A stretch of 64,000 nucleotides of DNA from Schistocerca nitens (Eukaryota; Arthropoda; Insecta; Orthoptera; Acrididae): contig NC_064617.1 of NCBI RefSeq assembly GCF_023898315.1, positions 710,293,202-710,357,201 of the forward strand, given 5' to 3'. The notes beneath the pieces are model-generated. The model was not told the origin of the DNA and did not search any database. It worked only from the letters and a program-made list of their open reading frames with translations. Each line of letters opens with the position of its first letter. Positions within the stretch are counted from its first letter, which is position 1. A program made the position numbers and the translations under genes. Below, one piece after another: positions 12,771 through 24,549 of this stretch.

Positions 12771-12982
12771 CTTACAATTTGTTCACATCAAACAGATGAA
12801 CACTGAAGTTAGCACATTGGTAAGCTGACCAGAAAGCCCAGCACTGAGTGACTTGCACTTAGGAATATCTTTCATTATATTGATATATCTAAAAACAAAG
12901 ATGATGTGACTTACCGAACAAAAAAGTGCTGGCAGGTCGATAGACACACAAACAAACACAAACACACACACACAATTCAAGC

Positions 12983-13009
12983 TTTCGCAACAAACTGTTG
13001 CCTCATCAG
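12983..13009 (-). ncRNA. Hammerhead-ribozyme-like core in the PLE 3' region
   Basis: In PLE sense orientation: CTGATGA (complement of 13003-13009), one G, helix GCAAC/GTTGC, then GAAA (complement of 12983-12986). Hammerhead motifs have been described in Penelope-like elements, which makes this plausible. The extra G before helix II and the unresolved helices I and III keep confidence low. Confidence 0.4.
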
Positions 13010-13180
13010 GAAAGAGGGAAGGAGAGGGAAAGACGAAAGGATGTGGGTTTTAAGGGAGGGGGTAAGGAGTCATTCCAATCCCGGGAGCGGAAAGACTTAC
13101 CTTAGGGGGGAAAAAAGGACGGGTATACACTCGCGCGCGCGCACACACACACATATCTATCCACACATATACAGACACGA

Positions 13181-13218
13181 GCAGACATCTCACAAGCAGA
13201 CATCTCACAAGCAGACAT
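13181..13218. repeat. 15-bp tandem repeat, about 2.5 copies
   Basis: GCAGACATCTCACAA is repeated at 13181-13195 and 13196-13210, with a partial third copy. It lies between the PLE coding frame and its 3' terminal region. Confidence 0.85.
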
Positions 13219-13319
13219 ATTTGAAGACAAAGAGTTTGGGCAGAGATGTCAGTCGAGGCAGAAGTGAAGAGGCAAAGATTATGTTGAATGACAGGTGAGG
13301 TATGAGTGGCGGCAACTTG

Positions 13320-13952
13320 AAATTAGCGGAGATTGAGGCCTGGTGGGTAACGGGAAGAGAGGATATATTGAAGAGCAAGTTCCCATCTCTGGAGTTCGGA
13401 TAGGTTGGTGTTGGTGGGAAGTATCCAGATAACCCGGACGGTGTAACACTGTGCCAAGATGTGCTGGCCGTGCACCAAGGCATGTTTAGCCACAGGGTGA
13501 TCCTCATTACCAACAAACACTGTCTGCCTGTGTCCATTCATGCGAATGGACAGTTTGTTGCTGGTCATTCCCACATAGAATGCATCACAGTGTAGGCAGG
13601 TCAGTTGGTAAATCACGTGGGTGCTTTCACATGTGGCTCTGCCTTTGATCGTGTACACCTTCCGGGTTACAGGACTGGAGTAGGTGGTGGTGGGAGGGTG
13701 CATGGGACAGGTTTTACACCGGGGGCGGTTACAAGGATAGGAGCCAGAGGGTAGGGAAGGTGGTTTGGGGATTTCATAGGGATGAACTAACAGGTTACGA
13801 AGGTTAGGTGGACGGCGGAAAGACACTCTTGGTGGAGTGGGGAGGATTTCATGAAGGATGGATCTCATTTCAGGGCAGGATTTGAGGAAGTCGTATCCCT
13901 GCTGGAGAGCCACATTCAGAGTCTGGTCCAGTCCCAGAAAGTATCCTGTCAC
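13320..13952 (-). pseudogene. PLE GIY-YIG endonuclease domain
   Basis: This is the C-terminal endonuclease of the Penelope-like element, which in the family nicks target DNA to prime reverse transcription. The frame contains CPMHPP and then VIYQLTCLHCDAFYVGMT, the GIY-YIG signature (here IYQ...YVG), followed by SIRMNGHR with the expected Arg and His. Downstream, HPVAKH continues the family fold. The Cys-rich stretch RPRCKTCPMH before the domain is typical of PLE linkers. It ends at a stop at 13320. It is in the same reading frame as the RT segment upstream but is cut off from it by at least one stop. Confidence 0.85.
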
Positions 13953-14300
13953 AAGTGGGGCACTTTTGTGGTTCTTCTGTGGGGGATTCTGGGTTCGAGG
14001 GTATGAGGAAGTGGCTCTGGTTATTTGCTTCTGTACCAGGTCGGGAGGGTAGTTGCGAGATGCGAAAGCTGTTGTCAGGTTGTGGGTGTAATGGTTCAGG
14101 GATTCCGGACTGGAGCAGATTCGTTTGCCACGAAGACCTAGGCTGTAGGGAAGGGACCGTTTGATGTGGAATGGGTGGCAGCTGTCATAATGGAGGTACT
14201 GTTGCTTGTTGGTGGGTTTGATGTGGACGGACGTGTGAAGCTGGCCATTGGACAGGTGGAGGTCAACGTCAAAGAAAGTGGCATGGGATTTGGAGTAGGA

Positions 14301-15110
14301 CTAGGTGAATCTGATGGAACCAAAGGAGTTGAGGTTGGAGAGGAAATTCTGGAGTTCTTCTTCACTGTGAGTCCAGATCATGAAGATGTCATCAATAAAT
14401 CTGTACCAAACTTCGGGTTGGCAGGCCTGGGTAACCAAGAAGGCTTCCTCTAAGCGACCCATGAATAGGTTGGCGTACGAGGGGGCCCTCCTGGTACCCA
14501 TGGCTGTTCCCTTTAGTTGTTGGTATGTCTGGCCTTCAAAAGTGAAGAAGTTGTGGGTCAGGATGAAGCTGGCTAATGTGATGAGGAAAGAGGTTTTAGG
14601 TAGGGTGGCAGGTGATCGGCATGAAAGGAAATGCTCCATCGCAGCGAGGCCCTGGACGTGCGGAATATTTGTGTATAAGGAAGTGGCATCAATGGTTACA
14701 AGGATGGTTTCCGGGGGTAACAGATTGGGTAAGGATTCCAGGCGTTCGAGGAAGTGGTTGGTGTCTTTGATGAAGGATGGGAGACTGCAAGTAATGGGTT
14801 GAAGGTGTTGATCTACGTAGGCAGAGATACGTTCTGTGGGGGCTTGGTAACCAGCTACAATGGGGCGGCCGGGATGATTGGGTTTGTGGATTTTAGGAAG
14901 AAGGTAGAAGGTAGGGGTGCGGGGTGTCGGTGGGGTCAGGAGGTTGATGGAATCAGGTGAAAGGTTTTGTAGGGGGCCTAAGGTTCTGAGGATTCCTTGA
15001 AGCTCCGCCTGGACATCGGGAATGGGGTTACCTTGGAAAACTTTGTATGTGGTGTTGTCTGAAAGCTGACGCAGTCCCTCAGCCACATACTCCCGACGAT
15101 CAAGTACCAC
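14301..15110 (-). pseudogene. PLE reverse transcriptase domain
   Basis: Penelope-type RT. Motifs in order: FYLLPKIHKPNHPGRPIV, IDATSLYTNIPHVQG (first catalytic Asp), GTAMGTRRAPSYANLFMG, and RFIDDIFMIW with the catalytic DD pair (F-I-D-D). The frame then meets a TGA at 14298-14300, after which homologous sequence continues in the same frame toward the endonuclease. Upstream (15111 to about 15960) the N-terminal part is present but split by stops. The organisation RT then GIY-YIG and the LPKIHK motif are diagnostic of Penelope-like elements. Confidence 0.9.
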
Positions 15111-16227
15111 GGTCGTGGAACCCTTGTCCGCCGGAAGAATGATGATGGACGGGTCAGCCTTCAGATCACGGATAGCCTGGGCTTCAGCAGTGGTGATGTT
15201 GGGAGTAGGATTAAGGTTTTTTAAGAAGGATTGAGATGCAAGGCTGGAAGTCAGAAATTCCTGAAAGGTTTGGAGAGGGTGATTTTGAGGAAGAGGAGGT
15301 GGGTCCCGCTGCGACGGAGGACGGAACTGTTCCAGGCAGGGTTCAATTTGGATGGTGTCTTGGGGAGTTGGATCATTAGGAGTAGGATTAGGATCATTTT
15401 TCTTCGTGGCAAAGTGGTATTTCCAGCAGAGAGTACGAGTGTAGGACAGTAAATCTTTGACGAGGGCTGTTTGGTTGAATCTGGGAGTGGGGCTGAAGGT
15501 GAGGCCTTTGGATAGGACAGAGGTTTCGGATTGGGAGAGAGGTTTGGAGGAAAGGTTAACTACTGAATTAGGGTGTTGTGGTTCCAGATTGTGTTGATTG
15601 GAATTTTGAGGTTTTGGAGGGAGTGGAGCTGGAAGTGGGAGATTGAGTAGATGGGAGAGACTGGGTTTGTGTGCAATGAGAGGAGGTTGAGGTTTGCTGG
15701 AAAGGTTGTGAAGGGTGAGTGAGTTGCCTTTCCGGAGGTGGGAAACCAGGAGATTGGATAGTTTTTTGAGGTGCAGGGTGGCATGCTGTTCTAATTTACG
15801 GTTGGCCTGTAGGAGGATGCTCTGAACAGCCGGTGTGGATGTGGGAGAGGAAAGATTAAGGACTTTTATTAAGGATAGGAGTTGACGGGTGTGTTCATTG
15901 GCAGAGTTGATGTGTAGGTGAAGGATTAGGTGGGAGAGGGCAATGGATTGTTCGTTTTGGAACTGGTATAGGGACTGATGGAAAGAGGGGTTGCAGCCAG
16001 AGATGGGAACTTTAAGTGTGAGGCCTTTGGGGGTAATGCCAAATGTTCCTCAAAAAGGCTTTGGCTGAAAGCTCATTGTGTAACAGTCTTTTTGTTGTGA
16101 ATGCGTGCAATTCAATGCATCATCTTTATACTGAGGAGCAGTCTATCCTTTTCACATTTTTTCATATTCCAATCTGGCCTTTCCACTGTTTAAATGCTTG
16201 TGTAAAACATATCTTTGTTGTGCCAAT

Positions 16228-16273
16228 ATGTAATCAAATGGTAGGAGTCTATGTAATCAAATGGTATAAGTCT
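16228..16273. repeat. 23-bp tandem duplication
   Basis: Two copies (16228-16250 and 16251-16273) of a unit starting ATGTAATCAAATGGTA. They differ by two bases. Confidence 0.85.
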
Positions 16274-16559
16274 GTGTTAAGTCACATAAATACTTTTTTT
16301 TGCAGTATTAGATAAAAATGCCAACTGAGCAGTATAAGAGGAGAAGCAGAGGCAAAGTCACCAGTGGCCTATACTTCCTAATGGAAGATTCAAGTAGCAT
16401 CACTCAGGTACTTTCTGTGGTGACTCAGAAGTCCAAAGCAAGAACTCACTTGACATACACAGGTGGGGCAAGTATATACCACACCAAAATAATGGTTCAT
16501 CAGAGGCTCTTGTCTACATACACATTTCAAAGCTAAGTTGTTGAGCCAGGTGCCATCGT

Positions 16560-16950
16560 GAAACTTGCTGCTATCCTTGATGAGTTTCCTCTATCTGCTG
16601 CAGTCCTCAGTGAGCTCCTCCCATTTGTCACAGTCAGTATTAAATGCATTCAGTCATGCTGCTTGATGTGATCTTTAAAGTGCATACTAGGTCTCCCACA
16701 GGGTCTCGTGGCATATGCTGTCTGAGTAAGTAGTGTGTGTCGGGGAAGATGAGAGTGATCCATACAATGTAAGTATCCTTGCCACCGGAGGCAACATTCC
16801 CTGAGTGTGGCAGGGATACTAGGTAAATTCGCAGCATTCAGGACGATTTCGATAGTCACATGGTCCCTCAGCATTATGCCTAGAACATTTTGTAAGCACT
16901 GCAGATTGAAGGTGTAGCTTGCATTCTTATTTGGCATATGATGTCCAGCT
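16560..16950 (-). pseudogene. Non-LTR C-terminal domain fragment
   Basis: The minus-strand frame includes LQNVLGIMLRDHVTIE, then LPSIPATLRECCLRWQGY and RPCGRPSMHFKDHIK. This corresponds to the post-RT region of many insect LINEs (family pattern LRxILGIxWxDxV, RRLRWLGH, RPxGRPxxRFKD). It completes the RT fragment at 18745-19490. Confidence 0.7.
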
Positions 16951-16959
16951 CTTGCATGA

Positions 16960-18740
16960 AACCCCTCGAGTGCGAGGTCACAATTTCAATCTTTAGTAAG
17001 AGTCATTTGAAAGTGTTCTGTTAACAGTTATGACAGGAAAAATATTAGCTGCTAATGACTCGCCATGTGCATCAGGATGACAACAGAAAAAGTGTGTCTG
17101 AGAGATGCAGAGATCAACCCTCTATGGGATGTATGTATCACACTTCACAAAATGGACATTATTGAGATTCAAGAAATGGTCAAAACAAACTTGCACCATG
17201 AACACTGAATGAAAAAAGACGTTCCACAGTCATCACTAAGGTTTGGATAATCAGGATTGAAGGCAACTTCTGTGGGAGTTATAGACTGTGCAGGATGTTC
17301 AGCTAGGTATTCACTGTTAAAGAATGCATATAGAATCATATTGATGTAATGGGGTGATGAGATTTGATGGAATGTGATGGTGTGCAACTGAACGCAAAAC
17401 AGTATGTGGTTTAGCTTGTTGTGAAACTGGCTGTCCTTTAAGGCGTAGGTGTAGATAGTGCAATAATATGTTTTATAGGCACGGAAGAAACAAACATCCA
17501 GAGGCTGAATTTGTCTCACTTTTTGGGAGGAATAGTTTGCGGAGCATAATTTTTACACACAGACGAGGAATCAAACAAGAGCAAGTTATTTTGACCAGCT
17601 ATTGGCCAAAGGCAGTGCTCATACCATAACTGTTGTTCTCTTACACCCGTTCTCCCCTCTTGCTGTGATGTAAACATTCCCTACTGCCCTTGCAAGATGA
17701 CGCACATGAGAAAGAATCTCAAGGAGCCAGAGCATCTCCAGTTTCTCATAGCACAATAAATAACTTTCCGGCCAATTTACCATCTAGATTAACAGTCAGC
17801 ATAATTGTATACAAATGCATTAAGCCATTGATGTCTGTTGATCTTGATACAACTCTCTTGGTACCTTTAATTTCCAGGGTTCCTTTCATAAGCATTTCCT
17901 CTTCAAATCTTGATTGGTGGAACTGGTAAACAAATTCCTTACTGAATGACGGGATAAGTTTTGTTTATCTCATCTACAAGTTTTCGGGCCGATTCCACAG
18001 TTTGCCGTGCATCGTCAAGGTTGTTTCAAATTTCGCTATCGTATGTCTTACAATTCTGTAGCACTGTTTGAAGTTATGCAACCATCTACCGCTTTCCTTG
18101 AAATCACCATAATCTGTTAAACATTTATGAACTATACGGTCATTTTACTGTGGACTTATTCTAAATCTGTTTTTTCCTATGCTGCAGATGTTCTTCCACA
18201 TATGTAATTATGTTCAGTTCACTGGAGACAGGATTTGCAGTTCCCTGCCAAACAAGGATGATGAACTAAATGGCTCAACACCTGTTTCAATGTCATTTTC
18301 ACTTGTCAAGCACATTTATCATTATTATACTCCTTGTGTACATTGTCTGCACGGTCAAGTGTATACGACACCACCCATTCCCCTGACTCATCTTGCAGAA
18401 ATGCTAATATTTCATCTGTCACTTCTTTCTCACGCTGTGATATATCTTGGGCTCCTTTCAGACAAAATGTCAACTTCAGCTACTGTTGTTGCAGATATGT
18501 TGCAATGATTGCTTTGTTTATCTTTGCCATTGCTCTGTTTTGTACCAACACCACTAGCAATGTAGCACTGTTGTGAGTTACTCATCGACTATGCAGTTCA
18601 ACTACACTCGGTAGCTTCAAGCTGTGCTCACCATTCGATACATCCAATTCAGCCCCCTGTTGCATTAACTACCAATATTGTGGCTGCATGGTAGACAATA
18701 TGTGGGGCATCGAATGCCGTAAACATTATTGACCTTTTGC
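16960..18740 (-). mobile_element. pogo/Tigger-like (DDE_1) DNA transposon, decayed, nested
   Basis: The insert of about 1.8 kb interrupts the surrounding non-LTR element between its RT tail and C-terminal domain. The minus strand carries transposase-like segments (see 17169-18500). I could not recognise clear terminal inverted repeats, so the limits come from where the LINE reading is lost and regained. Confidence 0.55.
17169..18500 (-). pseudogene. pogo-like (DDE_1) transposase relic
   Basis: In order on the minus strand: a segment reading QREKEVTDEILAFLQDESG near 18440-18380; FKESGRWLHNFKQCYRIVRH near 18100-18040; FHQSRFEEEMLMKGTLEIKG then HLYTIMLTVNLDGKL near 17920-17770 (the core around the first catalytic Asp, with that residue lost); and IQPLDVCFFRAYKTYY near 17505-17460, which is the typical QPLDV...FF box after the catalytic core. 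Stops and frameshifts separate all of them. The assignment rests on the QSxF...THSYT...DGK and IQPLDV patterns of the family. Confidence 0.6.
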
Positions 18741-18744
18741 AACC

Positions 18745-19490
18745 TCACACCCAAGAGGTTCCTTCAACAAGGAGCACCTTATAAGAGGGTGTAAGCACAC
18801 ATGATTGATAGATAAAGACTTTCATGGCCCCCAGAAGGTGTTTGCTGTCCTATACCCCTGTACAGAGCTTGCTGAAAGTGTTTGCCAGTTTGCCAATTCT
18901 TGTGTTTATTTCCTCATCTAGAGAAGATCTTTAAGACTCTAATGAACCGAGGTTGCAAAATTAGTCAGTTACATTCAACAGGGACCATCTGATCTTACAG
19001 CAGGCATATTTGCGTATTCTTGTGTCATAATCAGTCTTCTTTACATTCACAGACATGTAGAAGAACATGCATGCAGCAACAAATTTGCCCATAAGCCTTG
19101 GAAGGTCATCTGGAGTATGTGCTATGAATGCTACATTATCAGTGAATAAAACGTTACTTGCAAGTAAGTATTCACAATAGTACTTGGATGTGAGTAATAA
19201 GATGATGTAAAGTTTCCCATCAGCCCTGGTATGTAGAGGGATGCTCAGGTTTGTTTCACCGAAAAGAACTTTTAGAAGTAATGAGAAGAATATACCAAAC
19301 AAGATAGGGTCAATATATAGCCTTGATGAATTCCTTTTTGCACACGAAACGGATCTGATGTACTTCCTCCAAATATCACAGCACCCTCAATCTCATCATA
19401 TCTCCCTGTCGACTGTGTCAGATGTCTTATTTAGATGGATAAAAGGGATGAGAGATGGGGTCTTCTGCTCGCAGCAGTTTTCCTAATTTT
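18745..19490 (-). pseudogene. Non-LTR reverse transcriptase fragment
   Basis: The frame reads LFGIFFSLLLKVLFGETN, then SIPLHTRADGKLY and VLFTDNVAFIAHTPDD. The last is the RT active-site box, degenerate (LFTDN for LFADD). After KKTDYD the reading shifts frame into EINTRIGKLANTFSKL and continues to about 18750. This matches the craniofacial-development-protein-like LINE group of arthropods. It is dead because of active-site loss and frameshifts. Confidence 0.75.
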
Positions 19491-20160
19491 CTCAGACAGT
19501 CAAGATCACATCAGTAGCAGATCGCTGGGCTCAAAACCCGCATCAAGACTCGGGGGAGCTCGGCAAGCTTCTTCACTGTGTCCAGCATCACATAGGAAAA
19601 TGCAGTAGCAATCACCACAGTTACCATTACCTTTGTAAAGAGTCAATTTAGGCATCACTCACATCCTGCTGTGATCTCATTGAGCGGCACCTTCAGCAAT
19701 GTATCGATTATCTTTACTCATGGAGCATTGACAGTGGCTTTTGTTCTTCCACTGGTGAAACTGTTTGTATGGATTTCTGACAGCGCACTTGGTTTCTTCC
19801 ACCGTCCTTACATCTTCGGTCTGTTGCTCTTCTGTTCATTGAAACTACAATATTCCTGGGGCTCATGCTTCATAGGAAACTTTCTTGATCCTCCCATGTG
19901 TCTTACCTGCCAGCTCACTGTAGATGGTCCTTCGGTGTCCTACATGTCCTAAGTGGTACATCCTGGGGAGCAGATCAAACCACTCTCCCCTGTTTGTACC
20001 ATTCCCTTGCCCATTCGAAACTAGATTAAGGTTGTTTCGTTTATGCATCTGCTCATCAGTCCCTCTTACGCTGTCTCAATATTATCCACCATTGTCACAT
20101 TAGTTTTGCCAGTGGCAACGACTTTTACACTAGCCCAATTGAGAGTCTGTATGGAGGAGC
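19490..20160. other. Unresolved stretch, probably 5' continuation of a decayed LINE
   Basis: Short minus-strand fragments suggest the linker between endonuclease and RT, but none is strong. It ends at 20162, where the 3' end of the next non-LTR element begins with an (AAATC)n-like tail on the minus strand. Confidence 0.4.
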
Positions 20161-20162
20161 TG

Positions 20163-22294
20163 CCGATTGATTTGATTTGATTTTTTAGCAGGGAAGCTAA
20201 AACAGCTTTGGTCTAATCCACCACTGCCCACGCCGATACAGAGTTTCTTGGACGGTATCACTCCCTGTATATCTAGTAAAGCCCTTAAATAGTGCAAGGA
20301 GTCCCCTTTACCAGTTATTTTTTCAGGTCTAGTTGTCCCAAAAATTCTGTCTCTCTTGCTCTCCAATGCCATGCATTCGAAGATTAGGTGTGATGCAGTT
20401 TCTTCACTCTCATCATAGATCCTACATTTAGGGTCTTCTTCCGTTATTGTATGTAGGTGTTTTTTTAAATTCCCATGGCTGGTCATCAGTCCAACCACGA
20501 GTTTAATCTCTTTCCTGTTCAAGCCCAGGATTACATAGCTTCTTTTCAAACACAGCTTTGGCATCATTACATTACCATGTTTTTGTTTGTAGACCTTGGT
20601 CCAGTATCCTACGTGCTGTCTTCTGAACCATTTCCGTAGTTCTAGTTTGATCATAGCCGTGGTGACTGTCAGGACACGTTCCGGTCCAATGAATGGAGTC
20701 TTTGCCCCCATCCTGGCCAATCTGTTGGCTTGGTCATTGCCATCGATCCCTGAGTGGCCAGGGATCCACACAAGGTTTACTCTATTGCTTCCCCCTAGCT
20801 CCACCAGAACCATGTGACATTCTGCAACAATCTTAGCTCTTGTTGCAGAAGCTGCCAATGATTTCAGGGCTGTCTGAATAAATATAGATGCTACAGTCCT
20901 TGTAGCACCTACACACATTCTGTTCCACACACGCCCTGATTGTAGTGATTTCGTCTTGGAATACTGAGGCCAGTTTCCCTAGAGAGATGATGTCCTCCAG
21001 TCTTGCCTGAATCCCCATCAGTGAACCAGACAATGTCCTCTGTATGGTGTCAAACTGTTTTTTTCCCCTTGCTCCCTGCTTCCGATTATTACATTGTAAG
21101 GCTTGTTGAAGCAATTGGGAGTTGTTATACAGTCGGCTGGCATTTCCCCAACCATTCCTATATTTACCTCACTCACTATTTTAGTGTGTGAATCTGGTTA
21201 TCCCCATGAGACCCAGTTTTTACCAGTTTTGAGTCTGTATGCACCAGCTGCTGCATTCATCTTTACCCAAAGGTGTAGTGGAGGCATGTCCAGCATGGTT
21301 TCAATCCCAGCAGTTGGTGTGTTGCTAATTCTGCCTGTTATGGCTAAGCAGGCCAGTCTCTGCACCTTAGCAAGCTCCTTAGCTGCAACCTGCTTTTCTA
21401 CCTTCTTCCACCACACTACAGCCCCGTAGGAGATCCTTGGTCTAACCACCGTGGTGTATATCCAGTGCATACCTCTGGGGCTTAGGCCCCAGTTTTTGCC
21501 ACAGGCTCTTCCAGTACTCACTAGAGTACCTTTTGCTTTGGGGCAGATGCTCGTAATGTGAGGGCTCCATGTTAGTTTCTCATCTGAGTTTACCCCTAGA
21601 TATTTCACTATCCCCTTCATAGGTAGTGTTTCATCTAAGAGCTTTAGATTCCAACTTGCGTGCTGAATATGTCTCTTCATAAATGGCACCACAGCAGTCT
21701 TCTTAGGATTAACTCTCAGATCCTGTTTAATGCATCATTTTTGCACAATGTCCAATCCTCCTTGTGCCATATTCCTGACTGTGTCAGTGAATTTGCCAAG
21801 TATTACTATGACAAGATCATCTGCGTACCCTTCGCAGAAGCATTGTCTAGAACGTTCCTCAATGAGTTCGTTCACCACTAGATTCGACAATAGATGAGAT
21901 AAAACTCCTCCTTGTGGGCAGCCACTAGTGATCTTAATTACCATTACCATTTTGATTCATCATGGTAGCCTCTGCCTTCCTTCCACTACACATGGCCCTA
22001 GTCTACCTGCATGTAGTGGTCCCTAGGTCATGCACCTCTGCTGCCCTAACCATGGAATCGAATATTGTGTTACTAAAAGCCCCCTCAATGTCCTGGATGA
22101 TGCACAGGGCTGTTTCCTGAAAGTGAAGTGCTTTTTCCACCTTCCCAACAAGTTGGTGGAGAGCTGTCTGACATGATTTACCTGGTTGATATGCATGTTG
22201 GATTCGACGTAGAGGAACCCTAGTTAGCCTCCTCTCCCCGACATATACATTAACCAGTTTTTCCAGAGATTTAAGAATGAAGGAGGACAGTCTG
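20163..22294 (-). pseudogene. R1/I-type ORF2: RT core, RNase H and Cys-rich C-terminus
   Basis: RT motifs in order: LSSFILKSLEKLVN near 22290, IQDIEGAFSN (catalytic Asp, near 22090), SGCPQGGVLS (near 21925) and GYADDLVIV, an intact YADD box (near 21820). The thumb reads KYLGVNSDEKLTW (near 21600). An RNase H domain follows: IYSDSPEI (near 20870) and WIPGHSGIDGNDQANRLARM (near 20770-20715) with the expected Asp and His. A terminal Cys/His patch reads CRIYDESEETASHLIFEC (near 20420-20375). The coding is split by several frameshifts (pieces 22338-22003, 21950-21735, 21692-21198, 21114-20833, 20930-20130). The RNase H places it in the I/R1 superfamily. Confidence 0.88.
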
Positions 22295-23750
22295 TGCGGC
22301 TTTTTGAAACAAAGAAAATGGTGTGGTGTAGCCCTCAACTATGCACCCACAGTTGCAGAGTTGAAATATTAAAAGTTTTGGCTGGGACACGTAGTTGCCG
22401 CATTACAAGTCAAATACTGCTGAGTCTACAGTATACAATATGAATATACACATGAATCGAATGGTCGAAGGTTCCTATCATTCAGCGATTGTGAGTGTAA
22501 TGTAGAAATTTATAAATGAAAGATTGCGGTTAAATAAAATCTGCAGTTACTATTGTAACAACTTTAAATGATGAGTACAATAGTAGATGTACATTTGAGA
22601 ATGTGGTATATTTCTGCAAAACACTTACTGGTGTCGATGGTCCAGCAATTACATAAAACATAAATTGAATAACAGGGAAACAATAGATTCCTACTTCACA
22701 TAATTAGTTATGCACAACAACATAGCTCGCGAGATATTCACTTCTAGATGCATACTATGTCTTCACTGCAGAAGCCACAGAAATCACAGAAGAGCACAAG
22801 TCGGCACTCCAAAATATTTCTATCTCCCGCAACCACGTGCAAACCGGTCCACACTCTCCAAGTCTCTCCTGCGACTGAACATCCCTGTCGCATCTCCATG
22901 TCCAGCACTCTCTCCCGTGTCCTCTCCCTTTCTCCTAGAACTCTTCTCTTGCTTCCATCCAGTCTCCCCATTCACGAGCACTTTGTTTGGCTAGAGCGCT
23001 CGTGTCATGTCTTCAAGCCAACGCACCCACACAAACATAATGAAACACATTTGAAATACTGGATTTACATTTAAATAACGTGAAATTAAATAAATATTCC
23101 TATGACTGGACCATAAACACGCTCTTAACATACATCATTAAATACATAAACAAATTAAATAAATATATATCACAGGAATAACAAGCAAAAGTAGGCCAGT
23201 AGCCTAATGTCTCTGTGCTTTCTAAAACACGATAAATATTTGACCAATTTCTTCATGAATAGTATATATCAGTTGTAAACAAAGACATAAATGAAAGAAT
23301 ATATTTATAAGCGTGCTGCTCCCATTTTTTCGTGTAACTGTGGAGTACTTAAGGCCTGACACGATCGATAGAAATCGGCCACTTTGAGCTACAATAACTC
23401 ATGTACTATTCAAGTTACGTGCCTGTTAATTATACCATTTTAGGTTCACACTAGTTGCTTTCTAAAGAAATGTCGATTGACAAAATCGAATGAACCATTT
23501 AGATTTTGGAAATTCGTTGCTAGGTGTTGCGTGTATAATTCACAGTCTGATACTAAACTTTAAATTAATAAAGATATTGAAAATCTGATTACACCATCAG
23601 AATCATTGTGCAAACAATGTTAATGTACATGTTTCTTTTTGAGGTATCATAATTCCTCTGGCTACTATTAATTTCTATACGAACTGTGGAATGTCTGCCA
23701 TGATGGTTTCACAAAGTCCACCATCTTTGGCACTCTCAGCATACAAGTCT
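22295..23750 (-). repeat. 3' LTR, first part
   Basis: Aligns collinearly with 34347 onward in the other LTR, with small indels. It starts TGCGGC where the partner has TGCGGG. It is interrupted at 23750 by an insertion; the LTR resumes at 29951. Confidence 0.88.
23740..23750. repeat. Target-site duplication, left copy
   Basis: CATACAAGTCT here and again at 29940-29950 flanks the 6.2 kb element. The uninterrupted LTR has the site once, near 35789-35799. Confidence 0.93.
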
Positions 23751-24549
23751 CCCCCTTGCGGGTCTGGGGGTTAGAATAGGCCCGAGGTATTCCTGCCTAT
23801 CATACGAGATGACTATAAGGAGTTTCACATGTTTCGGCCTTTAAGTAATGGTCTCCTGTAGGGTTTGACCTCCATTCTTCAAACTTTTCCTGAAGAGCGA
23901 GCCAATTGGGGAAGGGCACCTTACAAGGTGCATTGTGTCCATCATGCAGCATTGAGATCTTTAGCCCACTTTCTTGTCGTCGCATTTCGGTCCTGCCCAT
24001 TCTCCATCTCTTGGGTGAGGACACTTTCCTGGGTGCGTTTTCCACCACGAAATATACAGTGTTGATATCTGTGTTGTCAATGACCATGGACTTCTTTGCA
24101 CCTGATATCAGCACGGTAGCCAGTCCATTGTGGTGGGGCCGCCATGTATCCTCTTGGTTGTAGCCCCCTGACCACACAGGGATTGCTATGCTGATGCCTG
24201 TGCCGTTAACTCCCCACATATGCCAAGGGGTAGATGCCCATCCCCCTGGGGCATTGGGACTCCCAGCAATGGCCATCCTGCTAGGTCGCCTTTGCTGCGG
24301 CTGGGTGGCACCCATGGGGAGGGCTCCCGGTCGGAGTGGGAGGCATCAGGGCGGATGACATGTGATGAAGTGTAGTGCATTATCTCTTGCTGATGTGAAA
24401 CACCAGCAGTCTCTAATCAATCATGAGCTCAATTCAACACACAGAAGTATGACCCCAAATTGTTCCCCTCCCTGGCCACACCATGGGAGGAACATCACGC
24501 TAAGGATGGCGCAGATCTTATTCGCCCTGGTACCTTGTATGTTTGAGAG

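Larger units (their letters stand above)
12885..16190 (-). mobile_element. Penelope-like element (PLE), minus strand
   Basis: About 3.3 kb. The 5' end (sense) is near 16190 and the 3' end near 12885. It carries a broken long coding frame with an N-terminal region (about 15960-15111), a Penelope-type RT (15110-14301 and onward) and a C-terminal GIY-YIG endonuclease (13952-13320). The 3' noncoding part (13180-12885) matches the arms of foldback A. The 5' end (about 16050-16190) matches, in inverted orientation, the outer arm of foldback B at 47.7 kb. PLEs are retroelements distinct from LTR and LINE types and often have complex or inverted termini. The tract from the GIY-YIG frame through the N-terminal region is much more G/C-rich than its surroundings. 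Confidence 0.88.
16540..20050 (-). mobile_element. Decayed non-LTR retrotransposon (minus), split by a DNA transposon
   Basis: Two blocks of one element flank a pogo-like insertion. The upstream block (about 19490-18745) holds the RT palm; the downstream block (about 16950-16540) holds the conserved C-terminal domain that follows RT in these elements. When read in order, the RT tail (about 18900-18750) leads into the C-terminal domain once the 1.8 kb insert is removed. The 5' part (19490-20050) is too decayed to read confidently. The type is an EN-RT single-frame LINE lacking RNase H. Confidence 0.65.

Noticed and set aside
14380-14802. 140-codon plus-strand ORF
   Set aside because: Antisense shadow of the Penelope-like RT.
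22295-23750. Segmental duplication of about 1.6 kb with 34347-35974
   Set aside because: TG/CA ends, primer-binding site, polypurine tract and flanking duplication identify the pair as LTRs instead.
23800-24315. 171-codon minus-strand ORF
   Set aside because: Antisense to the 5' UTR of the I-type LINE, which is GC-rich and stop-poor; no homology seen.
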